DNA of 64,000 bases from an uncultured Pelagibacteraceae bacterium (GTDB lineage Bacteria; Pseudomonadota; Alphaproteobacteria; Pelagibacterales; Pelagibacteraceae): the NCBI GenBank assembly GCA_902624635.1, contig CACNYD010000002.1, forward strand, positions 62,001-126,000, given 5' to 3'. Below are positions 20,473-29,996 of this stretch, piece by piece. Position numbers and translations under genes: made by a program. The notes below the pieces were generated by a model. It did not search any database. It had not been told where the DNA came from and was given only the letters and a program-made list of their open reading frames with translations. The stretch's first letter is position 1. Each line of letters opens with the position of its first letter.

Positions 20473-20500
20473 TTGAATTAAAAATAAACTTTATTATATT
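20473..20500 (+). promoter_or_regulatory. Predicted sigma-70 type promoter for nusA operon
   Basis: TTGAAT at 20473-20478 and TATATT at 20495-20500, 16 bases apart, lie in the only sizeable gap (97 bases) between metK and nusA. A start site near 20507 would place the terminator-like hairpin at 20521-20548 within the leader. This is seen by eye only. Confidence 0.45.
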
Positions 20501-20520
20501 GCAACTAATTATTGAAAATC

Positions 20521-20548
20521 AAAAATGGGCATTAGCCCATTTTTTTTT
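20521..20548 (+). terminator. Terminator-like hairpin in the nusA leader (possible attenuator)
   Basis: ATGGGC at 20525-20530 pairs with GCCCAT at 20535-20540 across the loop ATTA. It is preceded by AAAA and followed by eight T (20541-20548), giving a stem of up to ten pairs and a canonical intrinsic terminator shape. It lies after the predicted promoter and just before the GGAG ribosome site at 20549-20552. It could either end metK transcription or act as an attenuator. Similar GGGC/GCCC hairpins are known upstream of rimP-nusA operons in other proteobacteria (rimP leader), and nusA itself is autoregulated in E. coli. Confidence 0.75.
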
Positions 20549-20563
20549 GGAGCAAACAAAAAC

Positions 20564-22117
20564 ATGTTAAATAAAAGAGCAGATAAACTGGAATTATTAA
20601 GAATTGCTGAGGCTGTAGCTCTTGAAAAATCTATTGATAAAGAGTTAATCATTACTTCGATGGAAACTGGAATTGCTAAGGCAGCCAAATCAAAGTTTGG
20701 TCAAGATAATGAAATCAAAGTTTCAATTAATAGAGACAATGGTGATATTGAACTTTTTAGAAGATTGACAGTTTCTGAAAACCCAGAAAATTCAAATACA
20801 GAAATTAAACTAGAGGACGCAATAACTATTGATAATAACAACAAAGATAAGTCAATTGGAGATGAGATTTTACAACCGTTGCCATCTTTTGATTTTGGGA
20901 GAATAGCAGCTCAAATCGCTAAACAAGTAATAAATTCTAATGTAAGAGAGGCTGAGAGAGATAAACAATATAACGATTTTATTGATAAGAAAGATTCTAT
21001 TTTAAGCGGTATAGTAAAAAGATTAGAATTCGGAAATGTCATAGTAGACTTAGGTAGAACTGAGGCAATTATTCAAAAGAACGAGCTGATACCAAGAGAG
21101 AATATAAAAGCTGGAGATAGGATAAAAGCATATTGTTTTGATGTGAAAAGAGAGCAAAGGGGCCAACAGATATTTTTGTCTCGTGCTCATCCAAAATTTA
21201 TGGAAAAACTTTTTATTCAAGAAGTCCCAGAAATTTATGATGGCTTAATTGAGATTAAATCTTCCTCAAGAGATCCAGGAAGTAGAGCGAAAATTTGCGT
21301 AAAAGCTATAGATGCTTCTCTTGATCCAGTTGGTGCATGTGTTGGTATGAGGGGCTCAAGAGTTCAAGCTGTAGTGAATGAATTACAAGGTGAAAAAATT
21401 GATATTGTTAACTGGTCTGAGGATCCAGCCATATTAGTTTCAAATGCACTATCACCTGCAGATGTATTAAGAGTAAATGTAGATACTGAAAGAAAAAAAT
21501 TAGATGTAATACTAACTGATGAAAATTTGAGTAAGGCTATTGGAAGAAGAGGTCAAAATGTTCGATTGGCAACTAAATTGCTAAATTATGAAATAAACAT
21601 TATGACTGATCAAGAGGACTCTGATCGGAGACAACTTGAGTTTAAAGAAAAGACGGAGAATTTTGTTAAAAATTTAGAATTAGATGAAACACTTGGACAA
21701 TTGTTGGTTGCCGAGGGATTCTCAACTATTGATGATATTAAAGATAGTTCTGTTGAAAATTTAGCTAAGATAGAAGGTATTGAAAAAGATACGGCTCAAG
21801 CGTTGATAGAAAGAGCAAAAGATTTTCATCAAAAAGATCAAGAAGATATTTCTAAGAGAATCAAAGACCTTGGTCTAGAAGAAACATTGATAAATCTTAA
21901 GGGATTAACACCAGGTATGCTTGTTACATTAGGTGAAAAAAAAATTCTTACATTAGAAGACTTTGCTGACCTTGCATCAGATGAATTAACTGGAGGATAT
22001 GATGTTATAAAAGGCTCAAAAGTAAAAATTGAAGGTTATCTTGAAGATTTTGCATTATCAAGAGACGAGGCAGATGAATTAATTATGTCTGCAAGAAACA
22101 TTGTTTATAAAGATTAG
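20564..22117 (+). CDS. nusA: Transcription termination/antitermination factor NusA
   Basis: Binds RNA polymerase and nascent RNA and controls pausing, termination and antitermination. From the ATG at 20564 it has 517 residues. The N-terminal polymerase-binding domain starts MLNKRADKLELLRIAEAVA. An S1 domain is near 135-200 and two KH domains are near 200-345 (VGACVGMRGSRVQAVVNEL, SKAIGRRGQNVRLATKL). Two helix-hairpin-helix acidic repeats follow near 360-510. GGAG lies 11 bases before this ATG. An in-frame ATG at 20525 is inside the hairpin and is rejected. rimP, normally just upstream, is missing. Confidence 0.97.
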   Translation: MLNKRADKLELLRIAEAVALEKSIDKELIITSMETGIAKAAKSKFGQDNEIKVSINRDNGDIELFRRLTVSENPENSNTEIKLEDAITIDNNNKDKSIGDEILQPLPSFDFGRIAAQIAKQVINSNVREAERDKQYNDFIDKKDSILSGIVKRLEFGNVIVDLGRTEAIIQKNELIPRENIKAGDRIKAYCFDVKREQRGQQIFLSRAHPKFMEKLFIQEVPEIYDGLIEIKSSSRDPGSRAKICVKAIDASLDPVGACVGMRGSRVQAVVNELQGEKIDIVNWSEDPAILVSNALSPADVLRVNVDTERKKLDVILTDENLSKAIGRRGQNVRLATKLLNYEINIMTDQEDSDRRQLEFKEKTENFVKNLELDETLGQLLVAEGFSTIDDIKDSSVENLAKIEGIEKDTAQALIERAKDFHQKDQEDISKRIKDLGLEETLINLKGLTPGMLVTLGEKKILTLEDFADLASDELTGGYDVIKGSKVKIEGYLEDFALSRDEADELIMSARNIVYKD

Positions 22118-22127
22118 GTAATGAGTT

Positions 22128-24299
22128 ATGGAAAACAAAAAACCAAAATTAACAATTTCTGGCAAACCCAAAAAAACCATAAATGAGTCTCAAATATCTA
22201 AATTCCAAAGCAAAAGATCAGTTGTAATTGGAAAGCCTCAAAATAAATTTATAAAAAAAGGTAGCTCATTTAGACCTAATAATCAAAATTTTGCTTCAAA
22301 AGTTAAAACAAATACAAATGATTTTGAAAAAAGAAAGCTAGCAGAACAAAGAGCAACCAAAAGACTCAAAGATGACATTCCTGTAAAAGATAAAAAAATT
22401 AAACTTGGAACAAAAAAAAGGGAAGTAAAGCTTACCGTTTCAAGAGCTTTGAGTGACGAAATTGAAGCTAGAGAAAGAAGTTTAGCATCAGTAAGACGAG
22501 CTAGAGAAAAAGAAAATAAAAATCAAAATAAAGAACAAAACAAAGATGATATTAAACCTATAAAAAGAGATATTAATATACCTGAAGCAATAACAGTTCG
22601 TGAATTAGCAAATAGAATGGCGGAACAGTCAAGTAACGTTGTCAAATATCTCTTTGGTATGGGTGTAACAGTTACAATAAATCAAACTTTAGCAGCAGAT
22701 ACAGCAGAATTTTTGGTTAAAGAATTTGGACATAATCCAATAAGAGAGGAAAAAACAGAGGAAATTATTCAAAAAATTAAAGCATCAAGAGCTGAAAATT
22801 TAAAAAATAGACCACCAATAATTACAGTAATGGGACATGTTGATCACGGAAAAACTTCCGTATTAGATGTCTTAAGAAGTGCAAATGTAGTTTCGGGAGA
22901 ATTTGGAGGAATCACTCAACATATCGGAGCATATCAAATTGAAAGTCAGTCTAATAGATTAACATTTATAGATACACCGGGTCACGCTGCTTTTACCGAG
23001 ATGAGAGCAAGAGGTTCAAAGTTGACTGATGTTGTAGTTCTTGTTGTGGCAGCTGATGATGGTGTTAAACCTCAAACTATCGAGTCAATTAATCACGCTA
23101 AAGCTGCAAATGTTCCAATAGTTGTAGCAATTAATAAGTGTGATTTACCAGACGCTGACCCGCAAAAAATAAAAAATCAATTGCTTGAGCATCAATTAAT
23201 TGCAGAAGATCTTTCAGGTGAAACTTTAATGGTTGAAATTTCAGCTAAGAAAAAAATGAATTTAGACAAATTACTTGAGGCAATTGTCCTTCAATCAGAA
23301 ATACTAGACTTAAAAACAGATTTTGAATCAAAAGCCACGGGAGTTGTTCTAGAGTCAAAAATAGATGTAGGTCGTGGACCAGTTGCAACTATTATAGTCA
23401 CTACAGGAACATTGAAAAAAGGTGATTTTTTTGTAAGTGGCTTGAGGTGGGGGAAAGTACGAGCAATAATTAATGACAAAGGAAAAAATGTAAATGAAGC
23501 TCTACCCTCATCTCCTGTTGAAATTCTGGGTATTAATGGTGCCGCAAAAGCCGGAGATGACTTTGTAGTTTTAGAAAGCGAAAAAGAAGCTAAGATATTA
23601 AGTGAAAATAGAGCTCAAGAAAAAAAAGAAGGAAAAAATCCTTTGACCTTTGCAACTCAAGATTCAGCATTTTCTAATAATTTGTCTAAGGAACTTAATA
23701 TGATAATAAAGTCTGATGTTCATGGTTCATCTGAAGCTATAAAAAATGCAATTAGTAAGATTAAACACGAAGAGGTAAAACCTAAAATTATTTTAGCAGA
23801 TATTGGCATGGTAACAGAGACTGATGTAAGTTTAGCTAAAGCATCAAATGCTGTACTAATAGCTTTTAATGTAAAACCAAGCAAAGAGGCAAAAAAACTT
23901 GCAGAAAACGAAAATATTAAAATATCTTCCTATAATATAATCTACGAAGTTTTAGATTATATTAAACAAAGAATGTCAGGTTTGCTTGCTCCAGATATCA
24001 AAGAAACAGTTACTGGTACTGCAGAAATCTTAGAGATTTTTAAAGTTTCAGGCGCTGGAAAAGTAGCTGGTTTAAAAATAAGTGAGGGTGAAATTTTAAG
24101 TACATCAGACGTCAGGATCATAAGAGATGGAAAAATAGTTCACACTGGTAAAATAAGTTCTATATTTAGGGAAAAAAATCAGGTTAAACAAGTAGCTAGT
24201 GGTCAAGAATGTGGTATTACTGTTAAAGACTACATAGATTTTCAAAAAAATGATATAGTCGAGGCTTATAGTTTAGAGTCAACTGAGAGGTCAATCTAA
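22128..24299 (+). CDS. infB: Translation initiation factor IF-2
   Basis: GTPase that brings fMet-tRNA to the 30S subunit and promotes subunit joining. The 723 residues have a Lys/Asn/Arg-rich N-terminal region of about 150 residues (short for alphaproteobacteria) and an IF2_N domain (AITVRELANRMAEQSSNVVK). The G domain has GHVDHGKTS (near 237), DTPGHAAF (near 284) and NKCD (near 338). Domains II-IV follow, ending with the fMet-tRNA-binding C-terminal domain (GQECGITVKDYIDFQKNDIVE). It starts 10 bases after nusA; ylxR, often located here, is absent. Confidence 0.98.
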   Translation: MENKKPKLTISGKPKKTINESQISKFQSKRSVVIGKPQNKFIKKGSSFRPNNQNFASKVKTNTNDFEKRKLAEQRATKRLKDDIPVKDKKIKLGTKKREVKLTVSRALSDEIEARERSLASVRRAREKENKNQNKEQNKDDIKPIKRDINIPEAITVRELANRMAEQSSNVVKYLFGMGVTVTINQTLAADTAEFLVKEFGHNPIREEKTEEIIQKIKASRAENLKNRPPIITVMGHVDHGKTSVLDVLRSANVVSGEFGGITQHIGAYQIESQSNRLTFIDTPGHAAFTEMRARGSKLTDVVVLVVAADDGVKPQTIESINHAKAANVPIVVAINKCDLPDADPQKIKNQLLEHQLIAEDLSGETLMVEISAKKKMNLDKLLEAIVLQSEILDLKTDFESKATGVVLESKIDVGRGPVATIIVTTGTLKKGDFFVSGLRWGKVRAIINDKGKNVNEALPSSPVEILGINGAAKAGDDFVVLESEKEAKILSENRAQEKKEGKNPLTFATQDSAFSNNLSKELNMIIKSDVHGSSEAIKNAISKIKHEEVKPKIILADIGMVTETDVSLAKASNAVLIAFNVKPSKEAKKLAENENIKISSYNIIYEVLDYIKQRMSGLLAPDIKETVTGTAEILEIFKVSGAGKVAGLKISEGEILSTSDVRIIRDGKIVHTGKISSIFREKNQVKQVASGQECGITVKDYIDFQKNDIVEAYSLESTERSI

Positions 24300-24667
24300 T
24301 GGTAGATAGAATTGGCAAACCGATATCACAAAGACAGCTAAGAGTTGGTGAAATGATTAAACAATCATTAAGCATGATTTTTATTAGAAATGAGGCTAAA
24401 GTACCAAATTTAGAAACAAACACTATAACAGTTACAGAAGTAAAAATGAGCGCGGATTTAAAAGTAGCAAAGGCTTATGTGCTTCCACTAGGTGGAAAAG
24501 ACGCTGAGGTAAAGATAAATATACTAAAAGAAAATTCTTTTTTGATAAGAAAAATCTTATCTCAAAAAGTAATAATGAAATTTTTACCAAAATTACTTTT
24601 TAGAAAAGATGATTCTTTTGAATATGCGGAAAAGATAGAAAATTTAATTAAACAATCAAATAAATAG
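24299..24667 (+). CDS. rbfA: Ribosome-binding factor A
   Basis: KH-fold factor that binds the 30S precursor and helps mature the 5' end of 16S rRNA. The 122 residues start at an ATG overlapping the infB stop by one base (TAATG). Typical elements are SQRQLRVGEMIKQSLSMIF and TITVTEVKMSADLKVAKAYVLPLG. The C-terminal segment ends shortly after LPKLLFRKDDSFEYAEKI, as usual. truB, which normally follows rbfA, is not present before rpsO. Confidence 0.95.
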   Translation: MVDRIGKPISQRQLRVGEMIKQSLSMIFIRNEAKVPNLETNTITVTEVKMSADLKVAKAYVLPLGGKDAEVKINILKENSFLIRKILSQKVIMKFLPKLLFRKDDSFEYAEKIENLIKQSNK

Positions 24668-24676
24668 GTAAATATT

Positions 24677-24925
24677 ATGAGTAAAAAAGTACAAGAATTA
24701 GCAATGCATGAAAGAGATACAGGATCTTCTGAAATTCAGATTGCTTTGTTAACAGAAAAAATTGAAAGTCTCTCAAAACATATTAAACAATTTAAAAAAG
24801 ATAAACATTCGTCAGTTGGGTTGTTGAGAGCAGTAAATAGAAGGAAAAAATTGTTAGAATACTTAAAAAAGAATAAAGTGAATTCTTACAAAAACGTTCT
24901 ATCAAAATTAAATTTAAGAAAATAG
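24677..24925 (+). CDS. rpsO: 30S ribosomal protein S15 (uS15)
   Basis: Primary 16S rRNA-binding protein of the 30S platform. The 82 residues are slightly shorter than the usual 88-89 because the N terminus is trimmed. The core is intact: HERDTGSSEIQIALLTEKIE, then SSVGLLRAVNRRKKLLEYLK near residue 50 and the C-terminal LNLRK. It sits between rbfA and pnp, the classic arrangement, 9 bases after rbfA. Confidence 0.97.
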   Translation: MSKKVQELAMHERDTGSSEIQIALLTEKIESLSKHIKQFKKDKHSSVGLLRAVNRRKKLLEYLKKNKVNSYKNVLSKLNLRK

Positions 24926-24982
24926 ATATTTGGATAGACAAAATAGAATGAAACGAAAAGAACGAAACGAAATGGAAATGAA

Positions 24983-27055
24983 ATGTTTAAAGTATACAAG
25001 AAGGAAATTGAAGTAGCAGGAAAGAAAATAAGTTTAGAAACTGGTAAAGTGGCAAGACAGGCGGATGGAGCAATAATCGCAACATGTGGAGAAACGGTCG
25101 TTTTAGCAACAGTAGTGGGAGCAAAAAAAGTAAATCCAGATATGGATTATTTCCCATTATCTGTGAATTACCAAGAAAAATATTATGCAGCCGGAAAAAT
25201 TCCAGGTGGATATTTCAAAAGAGAAGCAAGACCAACTGAAAGCGAGACATTAATCTCTAGATTAATTGATAGACCAATCAGACCATTGTTTCCTGATGAA
25301 TTTAAAAATGAAGTTCAGTTACTTCCAACTGTAATTTCTTACGATAAAGAAAACGAGGCAGATATTCTATCAATAATTGCCTCGTCAGCAGCATTAGCTA
25401 TATCAGGAATGCCATTTATGGGTCCCGTAGGTGCTTCTAGAGTTGGATATATTGATGGAAAATATGTTTTAAATCCATCTAAAATGGAATTAGAAAAATC
25501 AAAATTAGATTTAGTTGTAGCAGGTACAAAAGATGCTGTGCTTATGGTTGAGTCTGAAGCAAGTGGTTTAACAGAAGAAGAAATGTTAAATGCAGTTAAA
25601 TTTGGGCATGAAGGTTTTGTTCCTGTGATTAAAATGATTGAGGAATTGTCAAAAGAATGCAGAAAGCCTGAATGGACTGTGGAAAAGAAAGATTTATCTG
25701 AAGTTAAGAAAAAACTTCAACAAACTTTTACAGAAGATCTTAAAAAAGCATTTGCGACAAGAGATAAACAAGATAGATCAAACCAAATTTCTGAAATTAC
25801 TGATAAGGCTAAAAAGCTTTATGAGGAAGATGAAAATTATAATGATCTGGATGTAAATTCTGAGCTAAAAAAAATTGAAAAATCTATAGTTAGAACAGAT
25901 ATTTTAAAAAATAAAAATAGAATTGATGGTAGAGGATTGTCTGATGTAAGACCTATTTCTTGTGAGGTAGGAATTTTACCAAGAACTCACGGTTCAGCTT
26001 TATTTACTAGAGGAGAGACACAAGCAATAGTTACTACTACTTTAGGTACGTCTGATGACGAACAAAGAATTGAAAGTTTAGATGGACTACAAAGAGAAAG
26101 ATTTATGCTTCATTATAATTTTCCACCGTTCTCAGTTGGTGAAACAGGTAGAATAGGAACAGGTAGAAGAGAAATAGGACATGGTAAATTAGCATGGAGA
26201 GCTATTCACTCTTCACTGCCATCAAATGAAACATTTCCCTATACATTTAGAGTTGTCTCAGAAATTACAGAATCTAATGGATCCTCGTCAATGGCTACAG
26301 TTTGTGGAACGTCACTTGCATTAATGGATGCAGGTGTTCCAATCAAAGAACCTGTTGCAGGTATTGCAATGGGATTGATTAAAGAAGGAGATGAGTTTAG
26401 TGTCTTATCAGATATCTTAGGAGACGAAGATCATCTTGGGGATATGGATTTTAAGGTAGCTGGAACTAAAGATGGAATTACTTCACTTCAAATGGATATT
26501 AAAATTACTGGTATTACATTTGAGATTATGGAACAGGCTTTAAGTCAAGCTAAAGATGGAAGGATTCACATTTTAGGTGAAATGAATAAAGCAATATCAT
26601 CCTCAAGATCAGATGTTGGAAAACACACTCCAAAAATGGAAAAAATCAATGTTGATAAAAAAGACATTGCTGCTGTGATTGGAAAGGGTGGAGCAACAAT
26701 AAGAGAGATTGTAGAAAAATCAGGTGCAAAAGTTGATGTCAATGACGATGGTGTTGTGACAGTTGCAGCACCAGATGAAGAGGCCAGAAGTATTGCCATG
26801 CAAATGATTAAAGACATTACCGCTAAAGCAGAATTAAATAAAATTTATTCAGGCAAAGTAATGAAAATTATGGAATTTGGTGCATTTGTAAATTTCTTGG
26901 GAAAACAAGATGGACTTGTTCATATTTCAGAACTTGCAGATAAAAGAGTAGCTAAAGTTACTGATGTTGTAAATGAGGGGGATGAGGTAAAAGTAAAAGT
27001 GATTGGTTTTGATAGAGGTAAAGTAAAGCTTTCTATGAAACAAGCTGCTGAGTAA
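24983..27055 (+). CDS. pnp: Polyribonucleotide nucleotidyltransferase (PNPase)
   Basis: Phosphorolytic 3'-5' exoribonuclease of the RNA degradosome. The 690 residues carry two RNase PH-like domains. The first contains [20 protein letters not shown] and the second [12 protein letters not shown]-like residues and GTRR-type [17 protein letters not shown] domain ([20 protein letters not shown], near 565) and an S1 domain ([20 protein letters not shown], near 625) follow. The 57-base leader is rich in GAAACG/GAAATG hexamers with no clear Shine-Dalgarno site; PNPase is autoregulated through its leader in E. coli. Confidence 0.98.
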   Translation: MFKVYKKEIEVAGKKISLETGKVARQADGAIIATCGETVVLATVVGAKKVNPDMDYFPLSVNYQEKYYAAGKIPGGYFKREARPTESETLISRLIDRPIRPLFPDEFKNEVQLLPTVISYDKENEADILSIIASSAALAISGMPFMGPVGASRVGYIDGKYVLNPSKMELEKSKLDLVVAGTKDAVLMVESEASGLTEEEMLNAVKFGHEGFVPVIKMIEELSKECRKPEWTVEKKDLSEVKKKLQQTFTEDLKKAFATRDKQDRSNQISEITDKAKKLYEEDENYNDLDVNSELKKIEKSIVRTDILKNKNRIDGRGLSDVRPISCEVGILPRTHGSALFTRGETQAIVTTTLGTSDDEQRIESLDGLQRERFMLHYNFPPFSVGETGRIGTGRREIGHGKLAWRAIHSSLPSNETFPYTFRVVSEITESNGSSSMATVCGTSLALMDAGVPIKEPVAGIAMGLIKEGDEFSVLSDILGDEDHLGDMDFKVAGTKDGITSLQMDIKITGITFEIMEQALSQAKDGRIHILGEMNKAISSSRSDVGKHTPKMEKINVDKKDIAAVIGKGGATIREIVEKSGAKVDVNDDGVVTVAAPDEEARSIAMQMIKDITAKAELNKIYSGKVMKIMEFGAFVNFLGKQDGLVHISELADKRVAKVTDVVNEGDEVKVKVIGFDRGKVKLSMKQAAE

Positions 27056-27070
27056 ATTTTAGGGGCTCCT

Positions 27071-27087
27071 AGTAACAGAACGTCTCT
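27071..27087. repeat. 17-base motif, copy 1 of 2, after pnp
   Basis: AGTAACAGAACGTCTCT lies between pnp and the small secreted-protein gene. It matches the 17-base motif at 27602-27618 at 12 positions, and all five differences are transitions. Function unknown. Confidence 0.4.
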
Positions 27088-27089
27088 AA

Positions 27090-27473
27090 TTATTGTAATT
27101 TACATTTTCCAATACCATATTGACCATGTTCTGCTCCATCACTATATGAAAGGGAATAAGTTGCATAATTGTTTTGTTTATCAATAATTAATGTTCTAAT
27201 TTTGCTTTTTTCCATAGTTATTGCAAAAAGTCTAAGATCATTTTCTAAAATGTCCAATTTTTTTTGATAAGTAACTTCAATTTCATGATCAAAAATTGAA
27301 ATAGTTTTATTGTCGGTAGAGGTAAATGAAAATTTTATATATTTATTTTTCCAATTTTTTTCGCCCTTATTTATAAATTGAGTATCGAGGTTACAGTGAT
27401 ATGTAAAGCTTTGAGCAAATCCGACATTACAAAATATCGAAATTAGAAAAATATATAGATATAGTTTTTTCAT
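27090..27473 (-). CDS. Small secreted protein of unknown function
   Basis: I do not recognise this 127-residue protein. It has a Sec signal peptide (MKKLYLYIFLISIFCNVGFAQ, predicted cut after FAQ) and a mature part of about 106 residues rich in beta-forming residues. Two Cys, in TYHCNLD and at the C-terminal GKCKLQ, could form a disulfide in the periplasm. The start at 27473 is chosen because the in-frame ATG 111 bases upstream would put 37 non-signal residues before the signal peptide. It is flanked by two similar 17-base motifs, and its neighbours give no functional clue. Confidence 0.7.
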   Translation of the reverse strand: MKKLYLYIFLISIFCNVGFAQSFTYHCNLDTQFINKGEKNWKNKYIKFSFTSTDNKTISIFDHEIEVTYQKKLDILENDLRLFAITMEKSKIRTLIIDKQNNYATYSLSYSDGAEHGQYGIGKCKLQ

Positions 27474-27601
27474 AAAACTAGTTTTATCAAATTTATAATG
27501 AAGTGCTATATCCAAAAAACTAGGCAAAAGATAATAATGAATTTTTACAATGGAGTGTTTTGATAAAGTGAGAAAATATACCAATTTTTAGTCTAATGTT
27601 G

Positions 27602-27618
27602 GGCAATAGAACGCCCCT
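27602..27618. repeat. 17-base motif, copy 2 of 2, before the small membrane protein gene
   Basis: GGCAATAGAACGCCCCT, similar to 27071-27087. GGGC at 27601-27604 can pair with GCCC at 27613-27616 around AATAGAAC, a short hairpin. It lies just downstream of the membrane protein gene that ends at 27629 and upstream of the secreted-protein gene. Function unknown. Confidence 0.4.
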
Positions 27619-27628
27619 TTAAAATAAA

Positions 27629-27994
27629 TTAATTTCCAAAAATAGACTGACTTACAAGTATTATGAAAACTGGTATTAAGGAAAAAAACCAACTATTCCA
27701 AAACTCTTTTTTACTAAAATTAAATTTATTCATTATAAATATTGCCAAAAAAGAACACGGTATAGTAAACAAATAAACATAACCTATTGTAAATCCAATT
27801 GCATATGCTGCATCTCCATCTTCTTTCAAATTCCAAAAAAATACAAAAATCGTTAAAATTACCAAAAATAAAATTAATTGATTTTTTGATGAATAATTTT
27901 TAATTGACTTATATTTTCTACTAAGAAAAATTCCTAAACAAGAAATTCCAGTAATTATTAGTATTGTAGATAAAAGTGAAAAAAATAATATCAT
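27629..27994 (-). CDS. Small integral membrane protein, unknown
   Basis: The 121-residue protein consists almost entirely of four hydrophobic segments: about 1-24, 42-56, 66-90 and 103-119. A basic loop (RKYKSIKNYSSKNQ) lies after the first, and KFNFSKKEFWNSW lies before the last. No family motif is recognisable. It starts 2 bases downstream of the fabI stop on the same strand, so it is likely the last gene of the fabA-fabB-fabI transcript. That may reflect only position, not function. Confidence 0.7.
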   Translation of the reverse strand: MILFFSLLSTILIITGISCLGIFLSRKYKSIKNYSSKNQLILFLVILTIFVFFWNLKEDGDAAYAIGFTIGYVYLFTIPCSFLAIFIMNKFNFSKKEFWNSWFFSLIPVFIILVSQSIFGN

Positions 27995-27996
27995 AC

Positions 27997-28782
27997 CTAA
28001 GTAATATTTTTAGGATCTGGCATCCCAACTTTATTATATCCAGCATCTACATAATGAATTTCACCAGTAACACCATTAGCAAGGTCACTTAAAAGATATA
28101 AAGCTGAATTTCCAACGTCATGAATATCTACATTTCTTTTTAGGAAAGAATGGTCTTCATTCCATTTATATAAGAATTTTGCGTCTCCGATAGCAGAAGC
28201 AGCCAGGGTTTTAATAGGTCCTGCACTTATTGCATTTACCCTAATGCCTTTATTACCCAAATCTCTAGCTAAATATTTTACACTTGCCTCTAGTGCAGAT
28301 TTACAAACACCCATTACATTATAATTTGGAATAGCTTTAGTAGACTCGTAAGTTAATGTAAGTAAGCTTCCATCTTTCTTCATTATTTTTGAAGCTTCTT
28401 TAGCAACTTCAGTAAAGGAAAAGCATGAAATTAACATACTTTTTAAAAAATTTTCTCGTGTCGTATTTAAATATTCACCCGATAATTCTGATTTATCTGA
28501 AAATGCAACTGCATGAACTACAAAATCTATTTCACCCCAATGGGATTTGATATTTTCAAATAATTTTACTATTTCATCTTTTTTTTCAACATCGCAACTA
28601 AATGTTACTTTTGAATTTAATTTTTCAGCTAAAGGTATTACTCTTTTTTTTAATGCATCTCCTAAGTAGGTAAACGCAAGATCTGCTCCAGCTTCAGCTA
28701 GTTTTTTTGAAATACCCCAGGCAATAGATCTTTCATTAGCAACACCCATGATTAAACCTTTTTTATCTTTCATTAAATTCAT
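27997..28782 (-). CDS. fabI: Enoyl-[acyl-carrier-protein] reductase (NADH) FabI
   Basis: Last reduction step of the type II fatty acid elongation cycle. The 261-residue short-chain dehydrogenase has the FabI-type cofactor loop LIMGVANERSIAWGISKKLA near residue 9. The catalytic Tyr-x6-Lys is in YNVMGVCKSALE near 157-164, and AGPIKTLAASAI near 190 is the substrate-binding loop of FabI. It follows fabB after 2 bases. Confidence 0.97.
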   Translation of the reverse strand: MNLMKDKKGLIMGVANERSIAWGISKKLAEAGADLAFTYLGDALKKRVIPLAEKLNSKVTFSCDVEKKDEIVKLFENIKSHWGEIDFVVHAVAFSDKSELSGEYLNTTRENFLKSMLISCFSFTEVAKEASKIMKKDGSLLTLTYESTKAIPNYNVMGVCKSALEASVKYLARDLGNKGIRVNAISAGPIKTLAASAIGDAKFLYKWNEDHSFLKRNVDIHDVGNSALYLLSDLANGVTGEIHYVDAGYNKVGMPDPKNIT

Positions 28783-28784
28783 AA

Positions 28785-29996
28785 CTAGACCTTTTCAAAA
28801 ATTAGAGCCGCATTAGTTCCACCAAACCCAAAACTGTTTGACATTACAGTATTTAAAGTAACCTTTGTCTCAGTATTAGCAACTATTGGAAATTTTTTAG
28901 CCTCTTCATCCATTTCACTTATATTTGCTGAACCAGCAATAAAATTATTTCTCATCATAATTAAACAATATATTGATTCGTGAACAGATGCTGCTCCTAA
29001 AGGATGTCCTGAAAGAGATTTAGTTGAGCTAATTTTTGGGATTTCAGTTCCAAAAGTCTGCTTCACCGCATTTAATTCTGTAATATCTCCAACAGGGGTA
29101 GATGTTCCATGTGTATTAATATAATCAATTTTGTTTTTTGCAGTTGCCATAGCCATTTTCATGCATCTTACTGCTCCTTCACCTGATGGCGCTACCATAT
29201 CATATCCATCTGAAGTTGCCCCATAGCCAGTTAATTCTGCGTAAATTTTGGCTCCTCTAGCTTTAGCGTGTTCATATTCCTCAAGCACCAATACTCCACC
29301 GCCTCCAGCAATTACAAAACCATCTCTTGTTTTGTCATATGCTCTTGATGCAGTCTCAGGAGTATCATTATATTTTGATGATAAAGCGGTCATAGCATCA
29401 AACATAGCAGTCATTGCCCAATGAATTTCTTCACTTCCACCAGCAAATACAACATCCTGTTTTCCCATTTGAATCAATTCCATAGAGTTTCCAATACAGT
29501 GTCCACTAGTTGCACAAGCAGAACTCATCGTGTAGTTTGTTCCTTTTATCTTAAAAGGAACAGCAAGTGTTGCTGAAGCAGTGCTTGCCATTGTTCTTGG
29601 AACAATAAATGGTCCCATTAATTTTGGAGTTTTAGCTCTAGTTTTATCTGCAGCCAAAATCACATTTTCTATAGAGGGACCTCCGGAACCCATTACTATT
29701 CCAGTTTTGAAATTGCTGACTTCTTCTTCCTCCAAGCCCGAATCTTTAATTGCTTCTTTCATTGCAATATAGTTATAAGCTGATCCTGATCCCATAAATC
29801 TAATAGTTTTTCTATCTATATGATCCTCAAGTTTAATATTAGGTTTTCCATGAACCTGGCTTTTAAGGTTATGTTCCTTATATTCTTCAGAAAAAGTAAT
29901 TCCTGATTTTGAGTTTAAAAGCGATTGATAAACCTCTTCTTGATTATTACCCAAACAAGATACTATACCTAGACCTGTAATTACCACTCTTCTCAT
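28785..29996 (-). CDS. fabB: 3-oxoacyl-[acyl-carrier-protein] synthase I (FabB type)
   Basis: Condensing enzyme of type II fatty acid synthesis; FabB types elongate the cis-3-decenoyl intermediate made by FabA. The 403 residues carry the nucleophile Cys in [15 protein letters not shown] (near 163) and the two His of the Cys-His-His triad in [11 protein letters not shown] (near 300) and [13 protein letters not shown] (near 332). The C-terminal [14 protein letters not shown] is typical. It overlaps fabA by a shared base (ATGA-type junction). Confidence 0.97.
   Translation of the reverse strand: MRRVVITGLGIVSCLGNNQEEVYQSLLNSKSGITFSEEYKEHNLKSQVHGKPNIKLEDHIDRKTIRFMGSGSAYNYIAMKEAIKDSGLEEEEVSNFKTGIVMGSGGPSIENVILAADKTRAKTPKLMGPFIVPRTMASTASATLAVPFKIKGTNYTMSSACATSGHCIGNSMELIQMGKQDVVFAGGSEEIHWAMTAMFDAMTALSSKYNDTPETASRAYDKTRDGFVIAGGGGVLVLEEYEHAKARGAKIYAELTGYGATSDGYDMVAPSGEGAVRCMKMAMATAKNKIDYINTHGTSTPVGDITELNAVKQTFGTEIPKISSTKSLSGHPLGAASVHESIYCLIMMRNNFIAGSANISEMDEEAKKFPIVANTETKVTLNTVMSNSFGFGGTNAALIFEKV

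Noticed and set aside
20525-20563. Upstream in-frame ATG for nusA
   Set aside because: It lies inside the terminator-like hairpin and adds 13 residues not seen in NusA; the ATG at 20564 has a GGAG site.
27071-27618. Mini-ykkC (guanidine-II) riboswitch pair
   Set aside because: The two motifs carry AGAACG rather than the ACGR tandem-hairpin loops of that class and are about 530 bases apart.
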